This document shows, one piece after another, positions 43,686 through 54,495 of a stretch of DNA of 64,000 bases. Numbering within the stretch: the stretch's first letter is position 1; every line of letters starts with the position of its first letter. The DNA is from Daucus carota subsp. sativus (taxonomy: Eukaryota; Streptophyta; Magnoliopsida; Apiales; Apiaceae), in assembly GCF_001625215.2 (NCBI RefSeq), contig NC_030389.2, positions 2,330,930 through 2,394,929 on the forward strand, written 5' to 3'. A program made the translations under genes and the position numbers. Under the pieces are notes generated by a model. The model saw only the letters and a program-made list of their open reading frames with translations. It searched no databases and was not told the DNA's origin.

Positions 43686-45013
43686 TTAATTACCTCTAGA
43701 GCTTGCCAATCCATAACACCAGGAAGGCACATCATTCACGGTCTTTGCATCTTGAATTAGTTCTTGTGCTTGCGAACCGAGAAAACCAAAGCCAACCAGG
43801 CTTCCAAGCCCGATTATAAACAAACCATAAACTGTGTCTTCTGGGTTGTATTTACGGAGAAGATGGAAGCAAAGTACATCCACTACCAGCAGAAAAGATA
43901 CTAGAAAGACCAACGAAATCCATCTGCCAATTATCCAGTTCTTACTCCAAACCGCAACAAGCCTACACAAAGAAACAGAAGTGAACATATGAGAGCATTC
44001 GATCAATCAGTAATTGTTCTATGCCCGACTGATATTTGGAGAAGGATGTCTGATCATAACCACCTCAAAGATAATACTCCATCTGATCCTTTATACAGGT
44101 CGTTTGACTATTTGCACATATCTTTAGGTGTTTTGAGTTTTGACTATTTGGTAAATATTTTTATTCAAAAAGAAAATTAAAATTACTAATTTTAAATATG
44201 TCATTGAAGGATTCAAATCTCTTTGTAAAAAGTCAAACAACCTATAATTAGGAGCCTGTTTGGCTGAGTTTATGCCGTATAAATTAATTAACATGACTTA
44301 TGACTTAACGTGTCATAATGTGACTTAATATAATAAGCCTGAGTTTAAAATGTTTATTTGGGTAATTTTGACTCATCGGTTATTAAAAATATAATAATAA
44401 TAATAATAACTTTAAGTCAGTTTCTAACTTATTTCTAAATTCCAACTTTAAACCGACTTCTAATATGACACCAATATTGCTTTAAGCCCAGACAAACAGG
44501 CTCTAGGCAGAACGATAACTAACTAAAGTTTGAACTTCTTGCACCTTGCCTCGACTGAACCTTATTGCTCTTCCGAGGTTGCGGGAAACAGAGACTGTGC
44601 ACCTAACCACACAATCTCATCTTTGCCCTTAACGCGGCCGATGGGGTAACTAATGTTATCTTACCAAAGGAAAAACTCGAAGCAACATCACAAACAAATT
44701 CAAATTCTCAGAAAATTTTAATAGAAACAATTTCAATTTCAGCACGGACGAACAATCAATATGTGATTAGAAGAATTAATCACCAGTAATAACACGATTC
44801 CACAGAGATTCCGAGATTTGTAAGCTGTCAGATTACGGATCCAACACAATCATAAAGAGATCTAGAAATACTTGTATGAATCACAATAGTCAAAGCTATA
44901 AAAAACTGAGAGAGTAGAAGATGAAATAAAGTGCACCTCAGGTCACTTGATCTGTCAACGAGTTTCGCAGTCTTGCCTGTCCCATATGCATCGGCAGTTT
45001 TATATCCTTGCAT
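43686..45013 (-). CDS. Family A membrane protein, copy A2
   Basis: Two exons, complement of 44937-45013 and 43686-43962; 117 aa. Exon 1 encodes MQGYKTADAYGTGKTAKLVD plus six residues. The donor is GTGCAC, which is weak, but the phase (2) and the R codon split across the junction match A1 and A4. Exon 2 is exactly 277 nt: VAVWSKNWIIGRW, helix 1, loop KYNPEDTVYGL, helix 2 with LGSLVGFGFLG, then AQELIQDAKTVNDVP and WCYGL. The 973-nt intron carries a MITE at 44252-44503. Unknown family, predicted two-helix membrane protein. Confidence 0.75.
44252..44503. mobile_element. MITE with gagcctgtttg ends, inside the A2 intron
   Basis: 252 bp. Ends GAGCCTGTTTGGCTGAG and CAGACAAACAGGCTC, with TAG on both sides (44249-44251 and 44504-44506). 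Three-base duplications fit PIF/Harbinger, although TAG is not the usual TWA. A shorter relative lies at 51681-51826. Confidence 0.65.
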
Positions 45014-45239
45014 AGCGAAATCGGCGAATTTTCTTTGCAGCGCTTAGTATTATTGGCGTGAGTTTTACATAATCGTTATCTATAATCAACTGCCTCCCTG
45101 TATTCGCTAAATGTATATACTCCGTCCTGCCTCCTTAGTATACTAGACACGTGCTCGAGGCCTTTCCAGAGTGGTGAAAAGATTTATGGGTCCTCTCGAT
45201 GAGATTAGAATAAGTGTTTTTGGCTTAAAAGTAAATGAA
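45014..45239. other. Upstream of A2
   Basis: Probable promoter region of A2. No clear TATA box was picked out. Confidence 0.3.
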
Positions 45240-45617
45240 AGGGCCGTGTGGGCAAGTTTAAAAAAAGTGATTTCTTGCTTAAACTAGACAAGTGAAGCAG
45301 AATTAAGAAGTAAATAAGCTAATAAAATGTTTGGAAAAGAAGCAGAAGCTTTGAAAGAGAAGTCATTAAATAAAGGGAGTGTATGTTGCGGCTTAAAAGC
45401 CCGTCTTCTATGTTTATAAAGTTAGAAGCATTTATTCGTACATTTGTGTAAAAGTCAAGAATCACTTATAAAAAGTTAGGAAAACTAGTTTTTGTTTCAG
45501 GATTTCTATTTCTTTCCCAAACACTTTAATCACTTGTAAGTCTTAACTTGCTTCTAACTTCTACTCCACTTTTTTATTTTAAGCAAGAAGTACTTATTTT
45601 AAGTTCACCCAAACGGC
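45240..45617. mobile_element. Dispersed MITE-like repeat, member 3
   Basis: The left end (gggccgtgtgggcaagttta) is the inverted form of the right end (aagttcacccaaacggcccc). The body matches 25275-25505 and 33023-33258. About 378 bp, non-coding. Confidence 0.6.
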
Positions 45618-45793
45618 CCCAAAAATCAGGAATCCTAACTTTTTATAAGTGATTCTCGACTTTTTACACAAACAGCACGATAAGTGTTTCTAACTTAAAA
45701 TTTCAAAAACGGGACTTAAAAGCCCCACTCAAGCACCCACTTGATTTTGTTTTCTAATATAAAAATGTCAATATTTATATAAAATTTCTGAAA

Positions 45794-46232
45794 TCATTGA
45801 TATACTTATATAAAAAATATAAAGAAGAAGCGAGAGGCGTGTAGGTGGCGACTCTCATGTATCTCCGTTTCATTTTTCAAATTTTCTGTAATTTTTGGAT
45901 GAAAAATGTCAAAAATATAAACTATCTTTTTTAGTTTCGGATATATTAGAATCAAATGTCAGAAATAACTTTTTCAAAATATCAAAAATAAAATCTACCT
46001 ACCTTTTTTTGATACAAAATTATCGGAAGAAAGTTTCAAATTATGATTTTAATTTTAAAAATATCAAAAAAAAAATCTTATAGATTTAATAATGTTTGTG
46101 CAAGACAACCAATCCAACGAAATTGAAGAAAGGAGTCATTCATATACAAATTTATTTTATTTCACAAATATTAATTTTGAATCATTAATATAATTTTTAT
46201 AAATCGGCGCAACGCGCGGTTTCTCAAACTAG
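45794..46232 (+). mobile_element. Short non-autonomous Helitron
   Basis: 439 bp. The 5' end is TCATTGATATACTTATATAA after A. Near the 3' end is a GC-rich hairpin (CGGCGC-AA-CGCGCGG region, one mismatch), then ttctcaaa, and CTAG at 46229-46232 followed by T. No target duplication, as expected. Helitron start and end signatures both fit, but the 5' end is less certain. Confidence 0.65.
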
Positions 46233-46585
46233 TGTAAAACTAGAGTTTGTTAATTGTTATGCCATATCTCGGCGTTGTCTTACTTTTTTTTTTTTTAACA
46301 AAATGCAAATTCATTCCATTAAATTAAAAAAAGTCTAGTCGGGACAAATTCCCAACTGACAATGCAATCAGGTTGATAAACAATAAAACGAGCTAAACAA
46401 ATAGCCACATTGTTTCCAGACTGCTTAACACACTGAATCCAAGGATTTTTGAAACTGAAAATGAATACAAAGGCTTCTCGAGTAATTTAGCCTACATCAA
46501 TCCCAAAAATGGTATCTTCACAATTGACCTTCACAATAGTTCCATGGCTGTTGCGGTGTTCAGGCGACTCAGTTGTAAAAACTAA

Positions 46586-47189
46586 GGGGTCATTTGCTAA
46601 ATTTTAACGGTATTTGCTGGATGAGTGAAATTCTGAACCAATGATAAATCTGGATGATGAAGAGATGACGTTGTTTGTTACATCTGAACAATATTTTCTG
46701 AATAATCGAAAATATGGATAAATTATAAATATGATACCTGAATGAGTGGTGACGTTAGCTAAAAAATTAATTTTTAATGATATAATATAATATACTTTTT
46801 TATAAGACAAAAAAATAGTCTTGCAGTTCAAAAGAATTTATAAAATTTTAATACATAATTTATAGTTCAAATTAAGAACTACCTTATGTTATTTAATTAA
46901 AAATTAAAATATAAAGTAGAGTAAGAAATATAATATATCAAAATTTTAAAAAATATTGAAATTACAGTATTCAAAATTATGCATAACACGGTTTATTATG
47001 TACAACACATACGAAGCCGTGGCGAGAGAGTTCCTGGACGAGAGAGGCTACAATTTTTAAAGTGGCTCATTCAGATAATTTAAGTGTCATTCACATGTAA
47101 CAGACTCATAACAAACAATCTGAATGAATGATAGGAATATGCCTCGTCCAGTTCTCTTAGATTTCGTCTAGGGGTTAACAAACGAGGCC
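46586..47189. mobile_element. PIF/Harbinger-type MITE, member 2
   Basis: 604 bp, with ends GGGGTCATTTGCTAAA and GTTAACAAACGAGGCC and a TAA target duplication (46583-46585 and 47190-47192). Ends and internal words resemble the element at 27953-28608, so both belong to one family. Confidence 0.75.
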
Positions 47190-47192
47190 TAA

Positions 47193-48581
47193 GTAATGAG
47201 GAACAAGAGTCCTCGAATAATGAACAATTATAATTTGTGAAAGGTGAGCACATGCGATCGCCACCATTTCAAGCATACCCCAGCTATCTACATGCGGGGA
47301 GCCAGCTATAAACATGCTGAAAGTATTAATGATGCGATAATCCAGATCTCTCAAAACTCCGTCCCAATCATTCTCATTGATAACACAGAAAGACATAACA
47401 ACCAAAAATATAACAATGCGGAATCACCCGAAAATTGGGTACTAAATCAATACACGCCAAAAGGCGAGACGAGAAAACACAATCGAACCTTTGATTTCAA
47501 AAGATTTGAATTATTCAGAAAACCAAGCCCAAGCTCAAATCCGAAAAGATCCGATAATAAAAATCGATTAAAATCTTCGAGGTTTAAGCAACACTCAATT
47601 TTATTGAATTAGAAAATAAGTAGAGGGCGGGGCGCTGGGCAGGGGAGGGAGGTTGATTAGAAAAGTAAGGGGAAAGGAGGCTCGAAGAGGAATGAAGGGG
47701 AGAGATGGGGGTGGCGGCCGCTTGTGGAGGGTAGAGGATAGGTTAGGGTAGGTGGACTCTCATTAAACTAGAACTCTTACTTTTCTTTTATTAATTCAGA
47801 TAATTAATTATTATCTGCAAGTAATTATTTAATTATTTTCTCTCTCAAACTAAAAAAAGATCAATCAGAAAAAAAATTCAAACCATATATTCAAATCAGG
47901 AAGATCACAACAACTCGGTGATAGAAAATATATTTCGAATAGTTATTATCCTTATATTTATTATAGTTTATACTTAATTGAATATTTATTAACTTAGATT
48001 TTAATATTTTATCGTAACGAGAAAGAAATTCTAAATTAAAAATGGATTTAGGGTAATTAGATTTTTTTTTTTGAATTTATCAGTTAACCATGCAAAAACT
48101 ATTGTTTGGATTAATGATTTTAAGAAGTTGGATTTAGCAATTGAACAATCATATATCTATACTATATTATATTATATATTATTATTATTCTATTAAAACT
48201 AAAATATTAAAAATTTATTGATTGCTTAAGTTTTATCAATCGGTCGATATTATTTTACGAATCTCTTTAATATAATGTGTTCTGATAAATCATGTTATCA
48301 TCAATTAAACCAAAACATTCAAAAATTTGGTTAGGTATATAATCTGTTTTATATTTCAATTAAATTTAAAATATAAATAATAAAATTACAAATGTTAAAA
48401 ATCACTCGTGTATGGCGCAAGTTATAAATTGGTATATAACAAAATGAGAGTACATAATTTCTATTCGAACCTCACTTGCTTCGAAAAAGCTTTCATCATA
48501 AATTTCACAACCCACACAGATCCTCAATGTCTTAAATCACCAATGACATTTTTGATCTTAGTCGAGTCTCCTCTTGAACCT
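47193..48581. other. Intergenic; downstream flank of A3
   Basis: A 122-codon frame at 47244-47612 is rich in N, K and S and has no recognisable domain. A G-rich stretch follows at 47620-47760. DNA at about 48510-48600 is homologous to the A2 3' flank (43620-43700), so the A2/A3 duplication extended past the stop codon. Confidence 0.35.
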
Positions 48582-49740
48582 TCAATCAGATCTTAGTCCA
48601 GTCAACCCGTAACACCATGAAGGCACATCATACGCACTCTTTGCATCTTGAGACTTGAATCAGCTCTTGAGCTTGAGTACCTAGAAAACCAAACCCAACC
48701 AGATTTCCAAGCCCCATTATGAACAAACCATAAACCGTGTCTTCTGGATTGTACTCACGGAGAAGATGGAAGCAATGCATGTCCACTAGCAGTAGAAAAA
48801 TGACTAGAAAGACTAACGCGATCCATCTACACCAATTATCCAGTTCTTGCTCCATAAAGTCACAGGCCTAAACAAAGATCAATTAATCTACCAATTAAAT
48901 CTAAAAAAATAATATAAATTAATAAGAAAGATTTCATTACACAATGAAATATGGATAGCGGTCCTAGCATATGATTGTACATTGTTTTCTAGCAGTTGGA
49001 TAAATATCCAGCTGTCAAGATTATAATATTTTTTTTAACATTCTAGCGCATTTTACCTGTTGGATGGGGACTCATCTAGCAGTTCAAAAACGCTAGATAT
49101 GTCATTTTAATTGTCTAGCGGTTAAAAAACGCTAACCGTGTTAAACGTATGTTATAATCCTGGCAGCTGGATATTAATTCAAAGACCAAGAATCTATATA
49201 TTATAAGGAATTTATCAAAATTACGGTTTTTTCTAACTTTTTTTGCGGTTTTACTATCTTTTGAAAAAAATACAAAAATACTAACTTTTTAAAAACTATT
49301 TGCAAAATTACTGTGTGCAACTAGATGCAACCACATACAACTTTTGTTAATTGGTCCCGTAGGAGTGGCAAATATGGTTTCAATCTAGTTGCAAGTATGG
49401 TTGCATGTGAGTGCAACGTACGTGTTGCATACAATATTTTTACAAATATTTTTAAAAGTATGATATTTTTGCAAAATACTTAAAAAAAATATAGTATTTT
49501 TGCAAAAATAATATTGGACTTAGGTATTTATGAAAAAAATCCCTATATTATATCATGGGCCCGACAATCATACGCGATGGACGAGAAACCATGAAATATA
49601 TGTTATTATAGCCTATCTTCATAATCAAATAAAAAGAATAAACATCACCTTTTTCCACTGAATCGTTCAGCTTTATTCAGAGTCTCGAGTTCTCCAGATC
49701 CATTAGCGTTAGCGACCTCAGATGTTGTGTTCCCATTCAT
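48582..49740 (-). pseudogene. Family A pseudogene, copy A3
   Basis: Exon 1 is the complement of 49649-49740 and begins MNGNTTSEVANANGSG. Exon 2 is the complement of 48582-48867. The splice phase is as in A1, A2 and A4. Two indels break exon 2. A +2 change after WSKNWIIG leads to a stop six codons later; a +7 duplication after ELIQ restores the original register, so the tail DVPSWCYGLT is again in the first frame. The middle part in its own frame is still well conserved (WIALVFLVIFLLLVD, YNPEDTVYGLFIMGLGNLVG), which suggests recent inactivation. The intron holds a TIR element at 49205-49543. Confidence 0.75.
49205..49543. mobile_element. TIR element with gttgcat words, inside the A3 intron
   Basis: 339 bp with an exact 8-bp target duplication TATATTAT (49197-49204 and 49544-49551). 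The arms aaggaatttatcaaaa and tttatgaaaaaaatccc, and inner (a)atactaacttttt/aaaagtatgatattttt words, are inverted. The centre repeats ttgcaactagatgcaacc-like words. It resembles the foldback element at 50151-50980. Confidence 0.7.
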
Positions 49741-49967
49741 AGCAAACTCCGCTGGCACTTGTGTAGCAACCTTGTGCAATCGCCTCAGGAGCTATACCTA
49801 AGTTTCATCTACTTGACTATAAAATTGGTTGATTTCTAAAGTTGGCTCTTTAAGTTCAAGGCGCCTTTTGGCTTATTCGAAAAATTATTTGATATTTTTT
49901 GAATTAAATAAATATTTTCAAAATTATACACTAATCTATTTAAAATAAAGAATGTTAAATAGTTTTA

Positions 49968-50363
49968 GGCCAACTCCAACCATAGATCCAAATTTGAATC
50001 ACCAAATGATCCAAATTTAGGGCGAAATCCAAATCCTATTCCAACCATGTGATCCAAATATAGATCCAAATTCACTCACCCTTATAATATTCATATACTT
50101 TGATTTTAAATATTTTAAAAAACAATTAACTAATTTCATCATTAATTATAGGGGAATTATCTTGTATACTTTTTTTCCAATCTTATTTTCAAAAATACTA
50201 CCTTCTTCAATCTTATTTTCGAATCTCTAAAATATTTTCAAAAATACTACCTTTTTGAAAATATTTTCTAAAAATACGGTGGTTGCATATGCAACTATAT
50301 ATGCAACTACAAATCCTGATTTCAAGTTTCAGTTTTCAAATGTCATTTTCGACCTCATATTTG

Positions 50364-50441
<78 letters not shown>

Positions 50442-50766
50442 CAAATATGAGGTCGAAAATGACATTTGAAAACTGGAACTCGAAATCAGGAATTCAGTTG
50501 CATATATAGTTGCATATGGTTGCATTCAGTTGCATATGGTTGCATTCAGTTGATTCTATTGCAATCTAATGGCCCCGCCAGGGGCACACCATACATCCAT
50601 TACAACCTTATATGCAACCATATATGCAACTGAATTCCTGATTTCAAGTTTCAGGAATTCCTGAATTCCTGATTTCCAGATTTCAACTTGAATTCCTGAA
50701 TTCCTGATTTCAACTTGAATTCCTGATTTCAAGTTTTCAAATGTCATTTTCGACCTCATCGTTGGA

Positions 50767-50804
<38 letters not shown>

Positions 50805-51514
50805 TCCAACGATGAGGTCGAAAATGACATTTGAAATTTGAAACTTGAAATCAGGATTTGTAGTGAAGGTAGTATTTTTGAAAATATTTTAGTGAAGGTA
50901 GTATTTTTGAAAATAAGATTGGATAAGGTAGTATTTTTACAAATAAGATTGAAAACGTGGTTATGAATAAAAAAAGCCCATAATTATAATAATACAATTA
51001 ATGACTAGACAAAGATAAAATATTACAAAATAATTCGAAAAAGTTAAAACAGTAGATAAAAATAAATTAAAAGCATTAAAATATTACATTAAAATACTAA
51101 TTCTCATAATTTTTCCCACAAATGCTAAACAAGTGCATTTCGAAGTTCAAGATGAACAATATTTATCTTTGATTTTTCTGTAAAGATTAATAAATTGTTG
51201 AAATTTTATGTATTTTGAAATTATAATTTATTATTAATCATATTTTCTTGAATAACAATTTATAATTAATCGTTGTTTTAATTATATTCTAATCTTAATT
51301 AATCTATCTTTAATAACATTAACAAAATTATCAAATAATAAAAGTAATAATATTTTAATTTTAAAAAGATTTGGATCAGTGAATAATAGTGATCCAAATT
51401 TGGACGAGTACTATTCACTGATTCAAATTTGGATCACTTTTTAGTCCACAGTTGGAGTGGTTTGAGGCAGAACTGTCCCAAATTTGGAATTTTGGATCAC
51501 GGTTGGAGATGCCC
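49968..51514. mobile_element. PIF/Harbinger-like MITE interrupted by a foldback element
   Basis: Ends GGCCAACTCCAACC and GGTTGGAGATGCCC with a TTA duplication (49965-49967 and 51515-51517). The inner sequence repeats the word gatccaaattt in both orientations. A second element (50151-50980) has inserted in its left part, so the MITE itself is about 710 bp. Confidence 0.75.
50151..50980. mobile_element. Foldback-type element with two (AT)n-centred palindromes
   Basis: 830 bp, flanked by exact 8-bp TAATTATA (50143-50150 and 50981-50988). The outer arms are long inverted repeats (caatcttattttcaaaaata against its complement). Inside are two near-perfect palindromes whose arms both contain caaatgtcattttcgacctc. 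The first is centred on (AT)n at 50369-50440, the second on (AT)n at 50767-50800. Between them lie ttgcatatggttgcattcag repeats. Confidence 0.8.
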
Positions 51515-51680
51515 TTAAGATACTCAAGTCAAGAATTATAAGATATACAAATATAGCATAGCAATCAAAAAATATACTAAATAAAATCCTAAATTGAAAT
51601 AAAACAAAAATATTCACTAAACCCACCTCTTCTTGTATGACTTCACTCATGGGAGTTGGGACACAGCATTAGTCTTACGA

Positions 51681-51826
51681 GCCTGTTTGTCTCAGCTTTA
51701 AACTGGGACTAAAAGCTGTTTTCAATTTTAAACTAAAAAATGTCTTTATCTTTGTTAAAAACAAGTCTTTAATAAATATAAAAAAAAGGAAAAAAAAAGG
51801 AGAGAAAAATTAACTCAAACAGGCTT
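51681..51826. mobile_element. Short MITE with gagcctgtttg ends
   Basis: Ends gagcctgtttgtctcagc and aactcaaacaggctt are inverted, as in the element at 44252-44503. About 146 bp. The target duplication is unclear. Confidence 0.5.
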
Positions 51827-51924
51827 CAAAACTTCCTTTTTCCGTCGAGAAACATGCCTTACGACTTTGTATTTGCATGTCATTTTCTTGAGCATGCTGC
51901 GGAGGTTATTTAGCAAAAATGAGG

Positions 51925-53030
51925 TGTTATTTCAAAAAGACTTAATTACCAAAAAAACTATACAACTATCATGTTTTTTTCATTTTAACCATAATAGTAT
52001 ATTTATTGCAGGATAATGCAAGTAACTTTAAATTTTTTTTCAGAAAACCCAATTTCACTAATCCATAACCACGGTTAAGTTAAAATTGAGATGTATGCCA
52101 CATATATTATCAAGTTATTAATCCTGAAGAGTAGCGGCTGCGGGTTTCTACGTAAAAATAATTAACTAATTAATATGTGAATTTTATTAATTTTTTACTA
52201 TCCAATTTAAAGGTCAAAATCCTAATTCACAGATATGAAGCGAATCATAATTTATGTATGAAGGTAGAGGACACTGTTAGCATGATTCTTTTGAAACACA
52301 ATCAGCCTACTAGATACCTGTGTAGCGATAATTATTCATGTGATATAAATAATTGTATCGAATTTATAAATTTATTCAAACTCTTGATCGCTTTATGAAT
52401 TAGTATTACTAATTTTGTCGATATATTACTGCAGCATGGATATGATAAATGTGTTTTGTTCGGGTACAACCTACACAAGCACATATAAATAATATGGTAT
52501 TTTGAGATTTCTACATGATTTTTAAAAAATATTATATATTTTATATGCATTTTGTTAGTAATTGTTTGAACAATAAAACTTTATTGAACTGGTATTCATC
52601 TAAAAAAACAAACAATTCAAATGCTATGATTTTCGATAATAAATATAATTCTTCAACAATATTAATATATATATATATATATATGTAATTTTAAAATAAG
52701 AGTAAATTCTTACTAATCAAAAAATATGTAAACTAAACTAAATTAATTATTTAGCAGACAATAATTTAAAATTATATTATGAGTAGCCCTAATAATTCTT
52801 TGGTCTGTGTATAATGAATTATGTAAATATTTAAACAAAAATTATAAAAAAAATGATATTTTAGTAATGTTGCCTAGGACATCCATTTAACCATGGTTAA
52901 AATTGGGTTCTCTCAAATATGTTTTCTATTAGTTAGTTGCATTTTTCTGCAACAAAATTAGTATTATGGTTAAAATGAAAAAATCATAAAAGTTTAATAA
53001 TTTTTTCAGTAATTAAGTCTTTCAAAAATA
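51925..53030. mobile_element. Long-TIR element, possibly MULE-like
   Basis: About 80 bp at the left (atttcaaaaagacttaatta, ttcattttaaccataata) returns as an inverted copy at the right (attatggttaaaatgaaa, taattaagtctttcaaaaat), enclosing about 1.1 kb of AT-rich DNA without a supported gene. Long terminal arms fit Mutator-like or foldback elements. The exact ends and target duplication were not resolved. Confidence 0.55.
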
Positions 53031-53639
53031 AAAATACGCCCAACGGATGCTAAAGAAAGGAGCCCTTATTTTCTTGTCAACTTTTGAAAATGCAACTGGG
53101 CAACCATTTATTTTATGCGTCAGTCCATCACGTGTTATGCGACTGTTTGTTAGTGTTATTTTATTATTTTTCTCATATTAAATTATATAAATATTAAAAT
53201 AATACAGTATCTAATATTTAAGATCATTTATACAGCCCGTGGGCTGCGTGTAGTGGATCAGGACTATATTATACTACCAGGGATATGAGAGTTTTTTGTT
53301 CATGACACTACGTAATATTTTCACCCGAGCCCCTTTGAAAGCTACCGGTTTGTAGGTTTAGGTAGGCTTGGGGCAGGCTTGACCGTATAACCGGTTTCCG
53401 GAACATTTTTGACTTTAAGCTGAAAAATATATGTTTGTGTAAAATGTTAGAAGTCGGGCTAAAGTCAGAAATAGTCGGGCACTGAGTTAAAGCCAAAAAT
53501 TAGTTTGAGATACTTGTTTTGTTACTTAATTTTTTTGGATTTATGATAAAAAAATAAAATTTCCCTCTTATTTAAAATTTCATTCATACTAAGTAATATT
53601 TAAAATAGTCCACAAAATAATATAAATAAGAAACGTTAA
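53031..53639. other. Intergenic, no gene seen
   Basis: Ends at the target duplication of the next element. No coding signal. Confidence 0.35.
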
Positions 53640-54104
53640 GGGTGTAAACGAGCCGAGCAGAGCCGAGCACTTCTAGATTAGGCTTGAACTCAATTAAAAA
53701 GTTTGGGTTCGAGCTCGAGTTCGATCGAGCCTTAATTTTAGGCTCGAAACTCGGCTCATGAAACTTCCATCGGCTCGAGTTCGTCTTGAGTGCTCGAATG
53801 ATTTCACCAAATATTAACAAAAACTCGAAACATGATCCGTTTGGCTCGAGTTCGATTCAATCAACAATATAAAAATTAAATATTTTATATATAATATAGA
53901 AAAAATATAAAAATAATTATAATAACACAAGTTTAATTAGAATCGCGAGTCTCATGAACCGAGTAACATGAAGTTCAAACTCGGCTCGATAAATTATTCG
54001 AATAGCTCGAGCTCGAGTTCGTCTTGATTATTTTTGAGCCGAATTCAAATAATTTATGAATCAAGTTCGAGCAGCCCACGAATTGTTCGGGTAATTTACA
54101 CCCC
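53640..54104. mobile_element. Ac-like hAT MITE with ctcgagttcga word repeats
   Basis: 465 bp, with ends GGGTGTAAACGAG and TAATTTACACCCC. Exact 8-bp target duplication AACGTTAA (53632-53639 and 54105-54112). The interior repeats ctcgagttcg, ggctcga and gagccgag words. Confidence 0.85.
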
Positions 54105-54495
54105 AACGTTAACAAGGTGGAAGAGGGACCGGGGAGCAGCAATCACTATTATTAGAGTATCTCCAGGAGCCTCCTTATTGGCTCCTATCTCTTGGAGCAA
54201 CATTTTTCCTCTCCCTCCTCAAATCTCAAGTCAAGAGCCTAAATAAATAAAGAAACTCTTCGAGATGATCTTATCACAAGACCTAGAGCACCCTTGAACC
54301 TGACAAGGAAAGGAATAGGACAGGTGATAAGGATTCTCAGCCGCCACTTGATTGAAATCCAATGGCTTGTATCCTGGTTTCATAAAGTCCCGAGTCGTCT
54401 ATAAAGACTTTCACAGCTGAGGGTGTTTCCAGGAAAGTAACGACTTGATATTATTATTAGGTGCTGCTCAAAGAAGAAGAAGCAGAAGATCAGTT

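Noticed and set aside
34046-46232. A single 12-kb gene-carrying Helitron from the 5'-like start at 34046 to the CTAG at 46232
   Set aside because: A much closer and better 5' end (45794) fits the 46232 terminus, so the large element is not needed.
47244-47612. 122-codon Asn/Lys/Ser-rich frame
   Set aside because: Low-complexity composition, no homologous copy in the window, next to a MITE; not supported as a gene.
50255-50509. Frame with a long Ile-Tyr run
   Set aside because: Translation of an (AT)n microsatellite.
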